From Nageia nagi (taxonomy: Eukaryota > Pinophyta): a stretch of 64,000 bases of DNA. Shown here one piece after another: positions 10,486-21,399 of the stretch (position 1 is the stretch's first letter; every line of letters starts with the position of its first letter). Position numbers and translations under genes: made by a program. Below the pieces are notes generated by a model that saw nothing but the letters and a program-made list of their open reading frames with translations, had not been told where the DNA came from and made no database searches. The stretch covers positions 148,180,001 to 148,244,000 of the forward strand of contig JBITNC010000001.1 in the NCBI GenBank assembly GCA_050084985.1, in the 5' to 3' direction.

Positions 10486-10806
10486 TGTTGGAATTATACC
10501 CTACATATCCCTAAGTCCTAAGTTATTAGGATTAATTAATTAGGACTAAGAGTATTTTCCCTAAAGTATTTCCCTAAAGTCTAAATTCTAGGATTAAATA
10601 TTTAGGGTATATTCCTTATGGTTTATTGTTATAACAAGTAATTTGTCATGTAGTGATCTAAGGGTGATACATATAGTGTGAAGTTAGAGTTTTATTATGG
10701 GTTGAGAATATTATCCTCAACTTCTTATTTTGTCTTGTAATGGCTTTCTTAAGCCTATATATGTAACTCATTTTGATGAGTAATGAAGAACATTATGGTT
10801 CTCTCA
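10486..10806 (+). repeat. 3' LTR of the non-autonomous element
   Basis: 321 bp, same length and ends as 6424-6744, about five substitutions, followed by the target duplication TGAAT. Confidence 0.95.
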
Positions 10807-10811
10807 TGAAT

Positions 10812-11704
10812 ATCTATATGAAAATGTCATTATTTCTTTGAATATGTAATGTTATGGAAATGATGAATAAATTTGCAAAAGATATAATTGATAAATTTTA
10901 TGCAAAACATGCTGCTAGCAACATGGGTATACTTTGAAAATTTATGCATATTGAAGTATTGAAATGCAAGGCCATTAAATATTTGAATATTTGGTACTTT
11001 TACAAAAATTGAATGCCATTGTTCATTATTCTATTAACAAATATTTTCAAACCCATGGTCATTCCATGAGCAACATCTCTTTTCAATTGCAAGATTATTC
11101 CAAGCTTAATTCATTAAAATTTTTCATTGGATTGATAATCATCATTGTTCCAAGCTTGAGTCATTAAATTTTTCATCATCTTAGTCTTTATATACTATGA
11201 CTTATCTATCATAGTAGTCTATGCATCATGGATATTATACACCTCGGTAATTAAAAAGTACCGCATGTACTTGCTCTACATAGACTATGAGTTATCTATC
11301 ATAGTAGTCTATATATCATGGTTTATAGAACTTTGAGTTGCATCAACCATAGTGACCCATTGCATGTTATATTAATTCCATCCTTACTCTTTACATTGCT
11401 TATTCTTTCATGGATGTGATCTATGCATGTATATGTTGCTTTGTTCTACAGATATTATCTAGGTGAGTAGGATTGTCATAGACCACTCACCTCATAGAGG
11501 GACTCCTATTTTTGGCTTGCTTACTTGATGCAACATGAGCTAAGGTAAACCAAGACCAAAATGGGAAAAGCAACTTACCATACTTAGCAATTTGACCAAA
11601 ATAGGGAAGTCCACTTTACTATTGAAAATTTTCTTCTCTTCTCTAGACTTCTTTGGATTATGCAATTTCAATATTTTCCTTTACATATCCAAATAGGGGA
11701 AAAA
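10812..11704. other. Intergenic or 3' end of an older LTR element
   Basis: No gene. A segment containing TATCTATCATAGTAGTCTAT occurs twice, near 11200 and 11290 (about 90 bp apart). The last part (11580-11704), with ACCAAAATAGGGAAG and a purine run before 11705, resembles the 3' end of an LTR element. A related stretch precedes 13815. Confidence 0.5.
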
Positions 11705-12444
11705 TGTAGATGCCTAAAAATGATTTATTATTTATTTAATAAATCATATTTAGACTTATTTAATAATTAAATGAAAATAATATATAAATCAAGATAAATT
11801 GTTATTACAATGCAATAACATGCGCTAGGGCCAATGCAATATCATTTACTATGGTTTATATTTTAAATTATATTGAAAATAGAAAATATTATTGTTATTG
11901 CTATGTGTTAACTTTCACTTCTTTTTATCTTCATGTAGGTTATAAATACAGAAGGTGAAGCTTGACATCCCTATCGGATCTCCTTGATAAGTGGTTGTCC
12001 CAAATATCAAACTTATGGTGTCTCTTGATGCCACCTATCTTAAGAAATTTGTTATACTCTATAAGTTTTGTTATCTCTCCTTTGCACACAACAAAAATCA
12101 TCAAGTTCTATGCAACCAATGGCATACCATTCCCATATAGCCAATGGCATGCACATTTTAGATTAGGAGGTCCATATTTTGGGGAATGACTCTTGCTACC
12201 CATCTAGCGAATATTCATTGCAAGCTCATCTAAAATCTCATCATAATCCTTTGAATATTCATTGTTGTTCTACTTTGAGGATTGTACACAAACTAGCTAC
12301 TTGCCCACTTTGTATCAGGTTTATATGTTTCATGTACTTTCATTATGTATCTGATATAGAGAATATCATTGTATAATCATTATATTTATAGAACATTTAT
12401 TTATTTGTGTATTTATTTATTAATTACATATTTTTTGGTCTACA
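11705..12444 (+). repeat. LTR-like segment (solo LTR or orphan 3' LTR)
   Basis: 740 bp beginning TGTAGATGCCTAAAAATG and ending TTGGTCTACA, so TGTAGA/TCTACA ends are inverted. A purine run (AGGGGAAAAA) stands just before it. The start resembles the LTR of element A (23292) and the segment at 13815. No target duplication was found. Two short open frames inside (11962-12376) look fortuitous. Confidence 0.55.
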
Positions 12445-13814
12445 CTAATCTCAAATGAAAATCATAATGTTTAGTGGTCACAATCAGGTTAGATATACCA
12501 TGTGATAGTTTCAGATATCAGTTACTCAGTGGTCATTTTTTACCAATAATATTGGTTTAGTTAGTCATGTAGATGATACCTTGGGAAATCTTGTGTAGTT
12601 ATCATACATTACATATAAGTTAAATTAATCAATATAGTCACATATCAGCTTCAAAAAAGTTATAGGGTCTGAATCAATGAGAGGCTTAGCATATGTGCTA
12701 ACATTAGTGCTTGCACTAACATCTTTGCATCAAATCAAATTATTCTTCATAGGTAAGTACATGTATTATTTTTAAATATCTTACATTTACATTCACAATA
12801 GTTATTTAATCATATCATTATTCATTATTTGCTTAGCATATCATGTCTTTTTTCGATGGATGTTAAATAACTATCACTATTTTTTTCATTTGGTTGGAAC
12901 TAAACCAACCATTTTTCTTATGTTAGTTTGGTGATTGGGACTAAACTAATCATCAGTATAATGGCCACATTATCATTGGTACTATAATCATGCATTATTG
13001 GTAAATATTCAAACTAATCAATCCTTAATCACATATAATAATGGTACATGTACCTCATGATGATGAGTAGCATATCACATAGCATGGTTGAAAAACATTC
13101 AAACCAATATGTCTTTGAGTCACCTTTTCTTATTGAGTCATAACTAACCTCCATCTTTGAGTCACCTTTGTTAGTTTGGTATTAACTAACCTCTATCTTT
13201 GAGTCATCTCTTTTAGTTTGATCTCAACTAACCATGACCATATTATTTTTCCTAAGTCACATGTTGCATATAGGAATGGTACATGTACCTTATGATGATT
13301 TTAACATATATGGTTATGATTGCGTATGTTCTATATAGGAATGGGGCATGTACCCCATAACAATGTGGACAAACCTTTATCATAATTTCTTATGTATGCA
13401 TATAAGAATGTGATATTGAGTATTTTTGTATTCAGTGTTCACAAGATGTTATATGCATATTCTATTAATTTCATCATTGATCCATTATTGTTATATCATT
13501 TGTGATGAAATGTTATGATATTCTTTCCTACTATCATTTCCATATATTTTACAAGTTAACAATCATATATGTGCTTGGAAGTATAAGCCTCTCATTTTTA
13601 GGTTTCATTCTTTACTCTTAATTGATTCTACTACACACAAGCCATTACATCTCACAACCAAGGGAAAGAGAGGGTAATATATATCATCAAATCCTTGATG
13701 ATCCAAATAGCTAAACTAGGGAAGTGTCAAATGTTTCTTCTCTTTACCTTTACTTCATTTGCAATCATAATATTATTTCAAGATTTAATTTCATTATACT
13801 TACAAAGGAGAGGC
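12445..13814. other. Repeat-derived non-coding stretch with short direct repeats
   Basis: No coding sequence. Around 13110-13230 a unit of about 50 bp built on TCTTTGAGTCACC...ACTAACC recurs three times. A GGAATGGTACATGTACC-like motif recurs near 13040, 13275 and 13340. Likely the leader or 3' untranslated part of an LTR element. Confidence 0.5.
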
Positions 13815-14310
13815 ATCTGTTGACACCTAAAAGTGGTCCCTTTAATAGGATCCCACTTAGGTGCAACTTTAAACACATATTTAATAATATTTAATCATAT
13901 TTTAGTCATATTTTACCTTATTATCATATATTTCTCATATTCTATTCTTCTATTTTATATTAGGTACATCAGGATAGCTTCAACCAATATTCAATAGGTT
14001 AAATGGTAAATCTTGCTTGATATAAATGTAAGTATCTCCAAAATAGGGAAAGCATATAAAGATTTCATCTTAATAGTCAGTACCCTAATCATGGATATTT
14101 ATAAATACTTCCTATTGATTTTGGAATCTTGTTATGACTCAAGAAAATATCTATTATCCACTTTCATGATCATATGTTTAATTCAATTTATCATCTTATC
14201 TATTATCATTGATCCTTGTTTATGATCCTCATTCCTCAAGAACATTCACACCTATGCTGACATTCATGCCCATGCTTAGCTCTTAGATATTCACACTTAT
14301 GCTAACATAA
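13815..14310 (+). repeat. LTR-like segment start, incomplete
   Basis: TGTTGACACCTAAAAGTG follows a purine run (AAAGGAGAGGCATC) exactly as an LTR follows a polypurine tract, and resembles the LTR starts at 11705 and 23292. The far end was not found. A 70-codon frame at 14013 looks fortuitous. Confidence 0.4.
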
Positions 14311-14390
14311 GTCCCCAAGGGGATAACATAATGGTTCAAGCTTTGAATCTTCTATAAGAGGTCTCAAGTTCAAATCTCTCGATGAGTTGA
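14311..14390 (+). mobile_element. Possible tRNA-derived SINE or tRNA-like remnant
   Basis: GGATAACATAATGG resembles a pol III A box, and AAGTTCAAATCTC about 35 bases later resembles a B box. The stretch begins GTCCCCAAGGGG and could fold partly like a tRNA, but it is too diverged to be a working tRNA gene. SINE body, tail and target duplication were not identified. Confidence 0.35.
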
Positions 14391-14529
14391 TGGTTGTTCC
14401 AATATATTATAATTTGGCTATGCTTTTCTTACCATCATACTTTTCATCCATAGCCACTAGGTACATGGAGGATAACTTAAATATTTACCTTGTTAGTAGG
14501 CATGATTACATGAAAATTTTTATGTAGAT

Positions 14530-14780
14530 AGACTCCATTTCTTTCCCTAATAGTTAGTGATAAAGAAATTTCATTTTACTATAAATAATATTTTAAGTAA
14601 ATACTAGATTAACTAACAATGTAGAATAAACAATTTATTCTAAAGTTATTGAGTCAAAAATATGTTACTTTTTATCCTTTCCAACATTATTGTTACAACT
14701 TCTTCAAACTTGATTTCTTATAACATTTTAAGTGAAATTCCATTTAGTTACCTTCCTTATACTTGATTAACAAAAAAAAA
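14530..14780 (+). repeat. Dispersed repeat, copy 1 (second copy near 48640-48930)
   Basis: The segment with CCAACATTATTGTTAC, CTTCTTCAA and TCCATTTAGTT recurs in the same order near 48840-48930, and flanking sequence also aligns loosely (AAATTTCATTTTAC, then GATTAACTAAC). The chromovirus has inserted just downstream at 14841. Family unknown. Confidence 0.6.
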
Positions 14781-14840
14781 TGGTGAAGCTGAAGGTCACA
14801 TCTATAAATCAATCCCTTGATTTTGACTTTCTTAGTTTTA

Positions 14841-15913
14841 TGTAATATCCCCAAAACTCACAAAATGCGATTTTGTTAAAGTGTAATATTCCAAAGTTGA
14901 AATATCACTACTTAGGAATTTATATATATTTTTATATTTTTCTAACTAGCCCAATTCAAATTAGATCTACAAATTGAATAAGAAATAGAGTTAGAAATTA
15001 ATTTTATTCTTCAAGAGCTAGGACATCCCAAATGGATAAGTACAATACTCAAGGAAAAATACCCAAATGCTCAAGAAGGGGGATGTTTGCCCTCACAAGG
15101 TATATTTGGATGATCTGGCCCTATAAGTTCTTCAACCTCTTCTCCCCAATGCTAGATGAGCCTCCTCACACTGATTTGATTGATCTAGATCTAGGATGTG
15201 CCTCCTCACACTAATTTGGTAGGTTAGATCTAGATCTAGAATATGGCTGCACTGGCTGGATCTAGATCTACCCCACTGGTTGGATCTAGATCAGGGATGG
15301 AATAGTTACACCACATTGGCTCAAACTATTTTAGTAACTCCACCTCACTGGCTCGAGCTACTATCGTAGCTTAGGTAAGAACTCCTCCACACTGGCTCAA
15401 GCTCTCCCACTAAGCTAGCTGGAAAGCTACAACTCCACTAGCTGCTAACCCTCGAAAAGAGATAAACTCTGATGATCTTCAAGCATCCCCCTAAATGATG
15501 CATCCCATCTCCTTTTATAACAAGATATCTCATACCTTAGAATCACCCAAAGTGCAACATCCCTCTTCTAGTGTCTTGGGATGACAAATTAAATCATCTA
15601 GGGACCCAGGAAGCCCAATGTCTCATAATGGTTGCCTAGTGATGCTAAATTACAAGATCAATGGCTCAAAAATGCAATGTCCCATTATAAGAGACTAATA
15701 TTGCATTAATTACAAATAATTAAGCTAGATTAATTAAATAAAATCTAAGGGTGAGTGCCTCAAGGGTCTCTTTAGCCTTGGTTACAGAAATAAATGCAAA
15801 ATATTAATAAAATACTCTTAAATTAGTTTATTTTTGGTTTCTTCTCCTTTGCCATGAATGTCACAATCCAAGAGGAGAGAAAGTGGATGTTTTACAAATT
15901 TGGGGACATTACA
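14841..15913 (-). repeat. 3' LTR of the chromovirus
   Basis: 1073 bp. Contains repeated AGATCTAGATCTAG-type palindromes near 15180-15300 and several imperfect copies of a CTCCACACTGGCT motif. Paired with 19471-20539. Confidence 0.95.
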
Positions 15914-16450
15914 AGTCTCCCCTTCCCAAATTGCTTATCCCCAAGAAACTCCAAGCTGGATGTTCTAGAATTCCTTTTCCTTTCCACGTGGCATCTTCTA
16001 GTGGTAGACCCTTCCATTTGATCAAATATTCTACAATGCTATGGTTTCTTAGCTTTTTCTTTCTTATTTCAAGCACTTTTTCAGGAATCAAAAGTAATTT
16101 TCTATCTTCATCCAAGGGTGGGAGTTCCAAGGAAGGTGTGATGTGATGCCCTAGTGCCCTTTTGAGGCAAGAGACATGGAAGGTGTTGTGAATTTTGCTG
16201 TTAGGAGGAGATCTAGTTTGTAGGCCACCTATTCTACTTTCTTAATGATCTTGTATGGATCATAAAACTTGGGTTGAAGTTTTTCTATACCACTCTTCTT
16301 CAAGGTTATTTTCCAATATGGTTGTAACCTCAAATACACCATATCATCCACTTCAAAGGAGCACTCCTCTTTTTGCTGATCTACATACTTCTTTTGTTGT
16401 TGTTGAGCCACTTGTATGTTTTCTTTGAGGGATTTCAAGATATCTTTCTA
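15909..16450 (-). pseudogene. Chromovirus integrase C-terminal region and chromodomain
   Basis: Segment 16438-16229 holds the integrase C-terminal domain (FEVDDMVYLRLQPY, KLQPKFYDPYKI, the GPY/F-like region). Segment 16130-15909 is a chromodomain: PEKVLEIRKKKLRNHS, then VEYLIKWKGLPLEDATW. In chromoviruses this domain directs integration to particular chromatin. Stops and a frame change separate the two parts. The final stop is TAA, whose bases lie inside the LTR (TGTAAT): the ORF uses the LTR edge to terminate. The aromatic residues expected in a methyl-lysine cage are only partly evident, as in several plant chromovirus groups. Confidence 0.88.
15914..15927 (-). promoter_or_regulatory. Polypurine tract of the chromovirus, inside the end of pol
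   Basis: GGGAAGGGGAGACT on the minus strand directly before the LTR. It also encodes the last residues of the chromodomain ORF. Confidence 0.85.
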
Positions 16451-16453
16451 TTC

Positions 16454-17170
16454 CTACAAAAATTCATTAGCTTTGGGGACCCTACAATCATCAAAAATTA
16501 AATCAACAAAATGAGTAGCTTCATACCCATAAAGAGCATGAAAAGGAGTCATCTTGATGGATAAGTGGTAGGTGGTGTTGTAGCAATATTCTCCCAAGTG
16601 TAACCATTTTAGCCATGAGTTTTGCTGTCTTATCACATAATTTCTAAGGTAGCCTTCTAACCATTTGTTTACTGCCTCTATTTGCCCATCTATTTGGGAA
16701 TGGTAATTGGTGCTAGGGGTCAAATTCATCCCAGTTAATCTGAAAAGTTCTTGCCAAAACATGCTCATAAATCTACTATCCCTGTCACTGACTATATTTT
16801 TGGTCAGCCCATGATTTTTTAATATTTCCCTAAAAAAATGTTTAGCTATCTGAATTGTAGTAATAGTGGTGGAAATAGTAAAAAAGTGAGCATATTTGGT
16901 AAACCTATCCACTATTACCAGAATACAATCTTTACCTTGAACCTTGGGTAGACTAGTGATAAAATCCATCGAGATACTTTCCCATTTTTGTTCTAGAATG
17001 GGTAGAGGTTATAGAAGTCTAGCAGGTAATGATTTTTCTTCCTTATTTTGCTAACAAATGGTGCATTCCCTCACATGCTGCAATACATCCTCCTTGAGGC
17101 CCTTCCAAGCAAACCTTTCTCTCAAGAGTCTATAGGTCTTGTAGTATCTCGAATGCCCTACCAATGGGAT
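16454..17170 (-). pseudogene. Chromovirus integrase zinc finger and catalytic core
   Basis: Integrase inserts element cDNA into the genome. The HHCC zinc finger lies near 17150-17050 (HDIPLVGHSRYYKTY then CTIC). The open segment 16969-16454 holds the core with all three catalytic acids: Asp in SMDFITSLPK, Asp in VSDRDSRFMSMFWQEL, and Glu in HSQIDGQIEAVNKWLE. It also contains YNTTYHLSIKMTPF and ALYGYEA, standard for Ty3/gypsy. Stops occur between finger and core. The core itself is open for 171 codons, so its decay is modest. In order, it follows RNase H and precedes the chromodomain. Confidence 0.92.
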
Positions 17171-18711
17171 GTCATGAGTGGCTAAAAGAAGTTTTTTCTT
17201 GAATTTAGATTTAGGCACTAGAAAAATTCATCCCTTGTACAAGATCAGTCCTTCCTACAGTGTGTATCCCTCTTTCTATAAATGTCCATCAATTATCTGT
17301 GAAGCAAATTTGTTCTTGGTATATTCTACCATAATGGAGGCCTTCCAATTGGAAATAATAGCAGAAAGTGAATCGAAGGAGGGGTGCCTTGATAATGCAT
17401 CAGCTACCACATTCTTCTTCCCCTTGACATATTCTATATCAAAATCATATGCTTGTAGTTTAGTGACCTATTTTTGCTACCTTTCATTTAAATCTTTCTG
17501 CCCAAGAAATACTTCAAACTATTGTAGTCAGTTTTGACTACAAATTTCCCACATACCAAGTATTGCTTAAATTTGGCTAACGTATGCATGATGGCTAGCA
17601 TTTCCTTATCATAGATGCTGAAAGTTTATTCCTATTTAGTGAGCTTCCTACTTTCATAAATAATAGGTCTTCCTTTTTATGATAAAATAGCCCCAATACC
17701 TATTCCAAAGGCATCACATTCTACAATAAATGGTATAGAGAAATCAGGCATAGCCAACATGGGACAAGTGGTCATTATCTCTTTTAACCTTTCCAAGGCC
17801 CTTTGAGCCTCATTGCTCCAAATGAAAGAATCTTTCTTAGTTAGATCTATAAGTGGAAAAGCTAGCTATGAGAATCCTTTGATGAATCGCTTGTAATAAT
17901 TACACAACCCCAAAAATCCCCTTAAATGTGTTAAATTGCTGGGGGTGGGCCATTCCTAAATTGAGGCAATATTTTGTTGGTCAACCTGTACTCCTTCCTT
18001 ATTGATTACATGCCCCAAATACATTACTTGAGTTAGGCCAAACTCATACTTAGATTGTTTGGCAAAGAATTGGTGCCCCTTTAAGACACTTAGCACCACA
18101 TCCAAGTGTTGGAGATGCTCTTCCCACGTTTTGCTGTATACCAAGATATCATCAAAGAAGACTAACACAAATTTTCTCAATTATTCCCTAAAGATCTGAT
18201 TCATGGTAGACTAGAAAGTAGCTGGAGCATTAGTTAATCCAAATGGCATTACTAGAAATTCAAAATGTCCATAGTGACAACAGAAGGCTATTTTATGTAC
18301 ATCTTCATCTTTCATCTTTATTTGATGATATCCTAATCTAAGATCTATTTTGGAAAAATATTCAGCACCATGTAATTCATCAATTAATTCATCTACTCTA
18401 GGGATGGGATACCTATTTTTGATAGTCTTCTTGTTGAGCAGCTGATAATCTATGCACATCCTCATGGTTCCATCCTTCTTCTTGACCAACACTACTAGAG
18501 ATGTAAAGGGGCTAGTGCTGGGACAAATATATCCCATGTCTAGAAGTTCCTTAATGGTCTTCTCAATCTCATTTTTGAAAGCATGTGGATGCTTGTATGG
18601 TGTCACAAATATTGGTTTGGCTCCTGATTCTAACTTGATGTGTTGTTCAAATCCTTTACTAGGTGGAGGTTCTTTAGGGAGTTCTTTGAAAACTTTGTTG
18701 TGTTTCTTCAA
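17171..18711 (-). pseudogene. Chromovirus reverse transcriptase and RNase H
   Basis: RT copies element RNA to DNA; RNase H removes the RNA. Segment 18711-18211 carries the fingers and palm start ([62 protein letters not shown]). Segment 18180-17956 follows in the next frame stretch with the catalytic FFDDILVYS and YLGHVINKEG. The thumb and connection (HLRGFLGLCNYYKRFI) and RNase H (ECDAFGIGIGAIL near 17730, DALSRHPSF near 17390) follow, with stops. The YxDD-type Asp pair is intact. The reading is interrupted near 18200 and in RNase H by TAA/TAG stops. Confidence 0.93.
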
Positions 18712-19141
18712 TATTCATTGTATATTTGGATGGGCCCGATCTGACTTCTACTGTGTTGAGATGGTGAATGTAGTGCTCTAGAGGATGTCTTCTTTTTCTA
18801 GCTCTTTTTTGATCTCTTATGAGGATACTTGTATAACTTCCATTCTCTTGAAAGCGACACTTGGTGATGCTTTCCTCTTACTATCTTGGAGCATGATATC
18901 CTTTCCTTGATACTTGAATCTAATCTCACGAGTACAATAGTTAGTCTAGAATTCTCCAAGTGATTTGATCCATGGGGATCCTAATACCATAGTGATGTCC
19001 TGCAAGGGATAGACCAAATACTCTTGTAAATGAATATTCCCCTATTTGAAAACCAAAATTGCTTACCCTCTGAGAATAGTTGGTGACTTCATCTTTGGAT
19101 TTAGAGACACAAAAATCCCTATCATTGTTACATGCTATTTG
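18712..19141 (-). pseudogene. Chromovirus protease-RT linker, decayed
   Basis: Lies between the protease and the RT start; read on the minus strand it is broken by several stops. No separate domain recognised. It keeps pol order and spacing close to that of a normal chromovirus. Confidence 0.6.
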
Positions 19142-19456
19142 TTATTGCTGGATGAATTCTGAGCTGATGAAGTTATGCGTGGCCTTCCCATCAATCATGA
19201 TTTTTACTAGAATATTTCCAAATTTTGCTTTTAAATAAAACATAGAGGGATGTGATGTACCATGTACTAAAGCAGGGGCAAGAGGTGGATCTAAAGATTT
19301 TTCCTTAAATACCTCTATGTAATGATGACATCGTTGCCCTTTATAGGTGTGTCTGGAGATCCATTCGCTTTGACAAAACCAACATAATTTGATCATCATC
19401 CTTCTTGAGTTGGTGCAATCTCCCCTTTTCATTTTTTCCAAGCTGGTAGGAAACAT
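19142..19456 (-). pseudogene. Chromovirus zinc knuckle plus protease, ORF begins at the PBS
   Basis: A 104-codon frame opens with ATG at 19456, overlapping the end of the primer-binding site. Residues about 25-47 form a gag-type zinc knuckle (CWFCQSEWISRH then KGQRCHHYIEV). Residues about 65-104 match the aspartic protease N-terminal half (HPSMFYLKAKFGN, then IDGKATHNFIS). The usual active site Asp-Ser/Thr-Gly reads Asp-Gly-Lys, so the protease would be inactive. Typical gag has over 250 residues of matrix and capsid before the knuckle; here there are about two dozen residues of no clear identity. An internal deletion of this copy or a gag-less sub-family are both possible. Confidence 0.85.
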
Positions 19457-19469
19457 GGCTTTGATACCA
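19457..19469 (-). promoter_or_regulatory. Primer-binding site of the chromovirus, initiator tRNA-Met type
   Basis: TGGTATCAAAGCC on the minus strand, one base after the 5' LTR. Confidence 0.9.
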
Positions 19470-19470
19470 C

Positions 19471-20539
19471 TGTAATATCCCCAAAACTCACAAAATGCAA
19501 TTTTGTTAAAGTGTAATATTCCAAAGTTGAAATATCACTACTTAGGAATTGATATATATTTTTATATTTTTCTAACTAGCTCAATTCAAATCAGATTTGT
19601 AAATTGAACAAGAAATAGAGCCAAAAATGAATTTTATTCTTCACGAGCTGGGATGTCCCAAATGGACAAGTACAATACTCAAGGAAAAATACCCAAATGC
19701 TCAAGAAGGGGACGTTTGCCCTCATAAGGTAGATTTGGATTATCTAGCCCTGCAAGTTCTTCAACCTCTTCTCCCCAATGCTAGATGAGCCTCCTCACAT
19801 TGATTTAGCTGGTCTGAATCTAAGACATGCCTCCTCACACTGATTTGGTAGGTTAGATCTAGATCTAGAATATGGCCACACTAGCTGGATTTGGATCTAC
19901 CCCATTGGCTAGATCTAGATCAGGGATGGAATAGTTCCACCACACTAGCTCGAACTATTCTAGTAACTCCACCTCATTGGCTTGAGCTACTATCCTGGCT
20001 TAGGTAAGAACTCCACATTGGCTCAAGCTCTCCCACTAAGCTAGCTGGAAAGCTACAACTCCACTAGCTGCTAACCCTCAAAAAGAGATAAACTTTGATG
20101 ATCTTCAAGCATCCCCCCAAATGATGCATCCCATCTCCTTTTATAACAAGATCTCTCATACCTTGGAATCACCCAAAGTGCAACATCCCTCTTTTGGTGT
20201 CTTGGGATGACAAATTAAATCATCTAAAGACCCAGGAAGCCCAACGTTCCACAATGGTTGCCTAGAGATGCCAAATTACAAGATCAATGGCTCATAAATG
20301 CAACTTCCCATTATGAGAGACTAATATTGCATTAATTACAAATAATTGAGCCAAATTAGTTAAATACAATCCAAGGGTGAGTGCCTCAAGGGTCTCTTTA
20401 GCCTTGGTTACATAAATAAATGCAAAATATTAATAAAATACTCCTAAATTAATTTATTTTTGGTTTCTCCTCCTTTGCCATGAATGTCACACTCCAAGAG
20501 AAGAGAAAGTGGATGTTTTACAAATTTGGGGACATTACA
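19471..20539 (-). repeat. 5' LTR of the chromovirus
   Basis: 1069 bp, direct repeat of 14841-15913, followed by the target duplication TTTTA. Confidence 0.95.
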
Positions 20540-21399
20540 TTTTACCAAAAAGATTCACCTTAACTACTTCTGTTCATATTTTAAGAAAAATATTACTCAT
20601 TTATAATTTATCAAGATTAATAATTCTAAAGTATAAAGCATATTGTATATTAATTAAACTCATTACTTATTGAAATCAAAATTCTCTATTGTCTATATTA
20701 GAAAATTTTAGTTGAGTATATTATATACTATTTTCATATTTATATTTTTAAAGTCCTTATCTATTCATAATTGTGGTGGAGTGGATAGTCTCAAAAATCA
20801 TTATTATTTCATATTTATCTACTTTTCTCTAATAAATCCTTTGTGTTCTTTATAAATTGTTTTTACAAGTAAATTTATGATCCTTCTAACATTTTTAAAA
20901 TAATGTTTAATACAATTTTACATAATACTATTTATCAAAATACTAACTTTAGGCTCAAATAATGCGAGGATAGCTACTATGTTGAATTACCAATATATTT
21001 ATCCTATATGGTTACATATTTGAGATTAGGGCATTCCCACCATTATATCATATTTAATTGGGAGACTAGTATGATTTATTTATCATGAAGTAACTCCTCA
21101 TTGGGCGAAGGTCCAACATTTATTATAATGGATGCTTAGATGGTTATTCCAATGAATTTTGAAGCCACTAAGGTGAGGAATGTGAGTAATAGCATTGAGG
21201 AAAACACAAAAAAATGTATCCCCAAGGTGTTCCATCAGGTAATAATTTTGTTCCTAAGGTCTCAATTTTTCAGTCTGCTTGTGATTGATATGAGAAACAT
21301 ACTAGTATTTGATATTTATTGGGTCGAATCTTGAATGGTACTCTACTAAGGTCCTAGGTCAACCAAGTTTAGGATCCCCATGGTGTCATTATCAATTCT

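Larger units (their letters stand above)
6424..10806 (+). mobile_element. Non-autonomous LTR retrotransposon, structurally complete, no pol
   Basis: Two 321-bp direct repeats with TGTTGG...CTCTCA ends flank a 3.7-kb interior. The 5-bp target duplication TGAAT lies at 6419-6423 and 10807-10811. A primer-binding site matching initiator tRNA-Met follows the first LTR, and a purine tract precedes the second. The LTRs differ at about five positions by eye (about 98.4% identical), so insertion is fairly recent. No capsid, protease, RT, RNase H or integrase motif is present, so it would need proteins in trans. The LTR style and tRNA-Met primer suggest a Copia-type partner; that is inference. Cargo: a host PA-domain fragment and acidic ORFs. 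Confidence 0.92.
14841..20539 (-). mobile_element. Ty3/gypsy chromovirus, structurally complete, lacking gag capsid
   Basis: Two LTRs of about 1.07 kb with TGTAAT...ATTACA ends. The target duplication is TTTTA at 14836-14840 and 20540-20544. A primer-binding site for initiator tRNA-Met lies at 19469-19457, and a polypurine tract at 15927-15914. Minus-strand order: zinc knuckle, protease, RT, RNase H, integrase, chromodomain. All domains are recognisable but broken by stops and a few frame changes. The LTRs differ at roughly 8% over the first 200 bases by eye, so the insertion is old. Nothing corresponds to matrix or capsid between PBS and zinc knuckle. Confidence 0.95.

Noticed and set aside
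14311-14390. Functional tRNA gene
   Set aside because: Stems do not pair well and box sequences are diverged; no anticodon loop could be placed.
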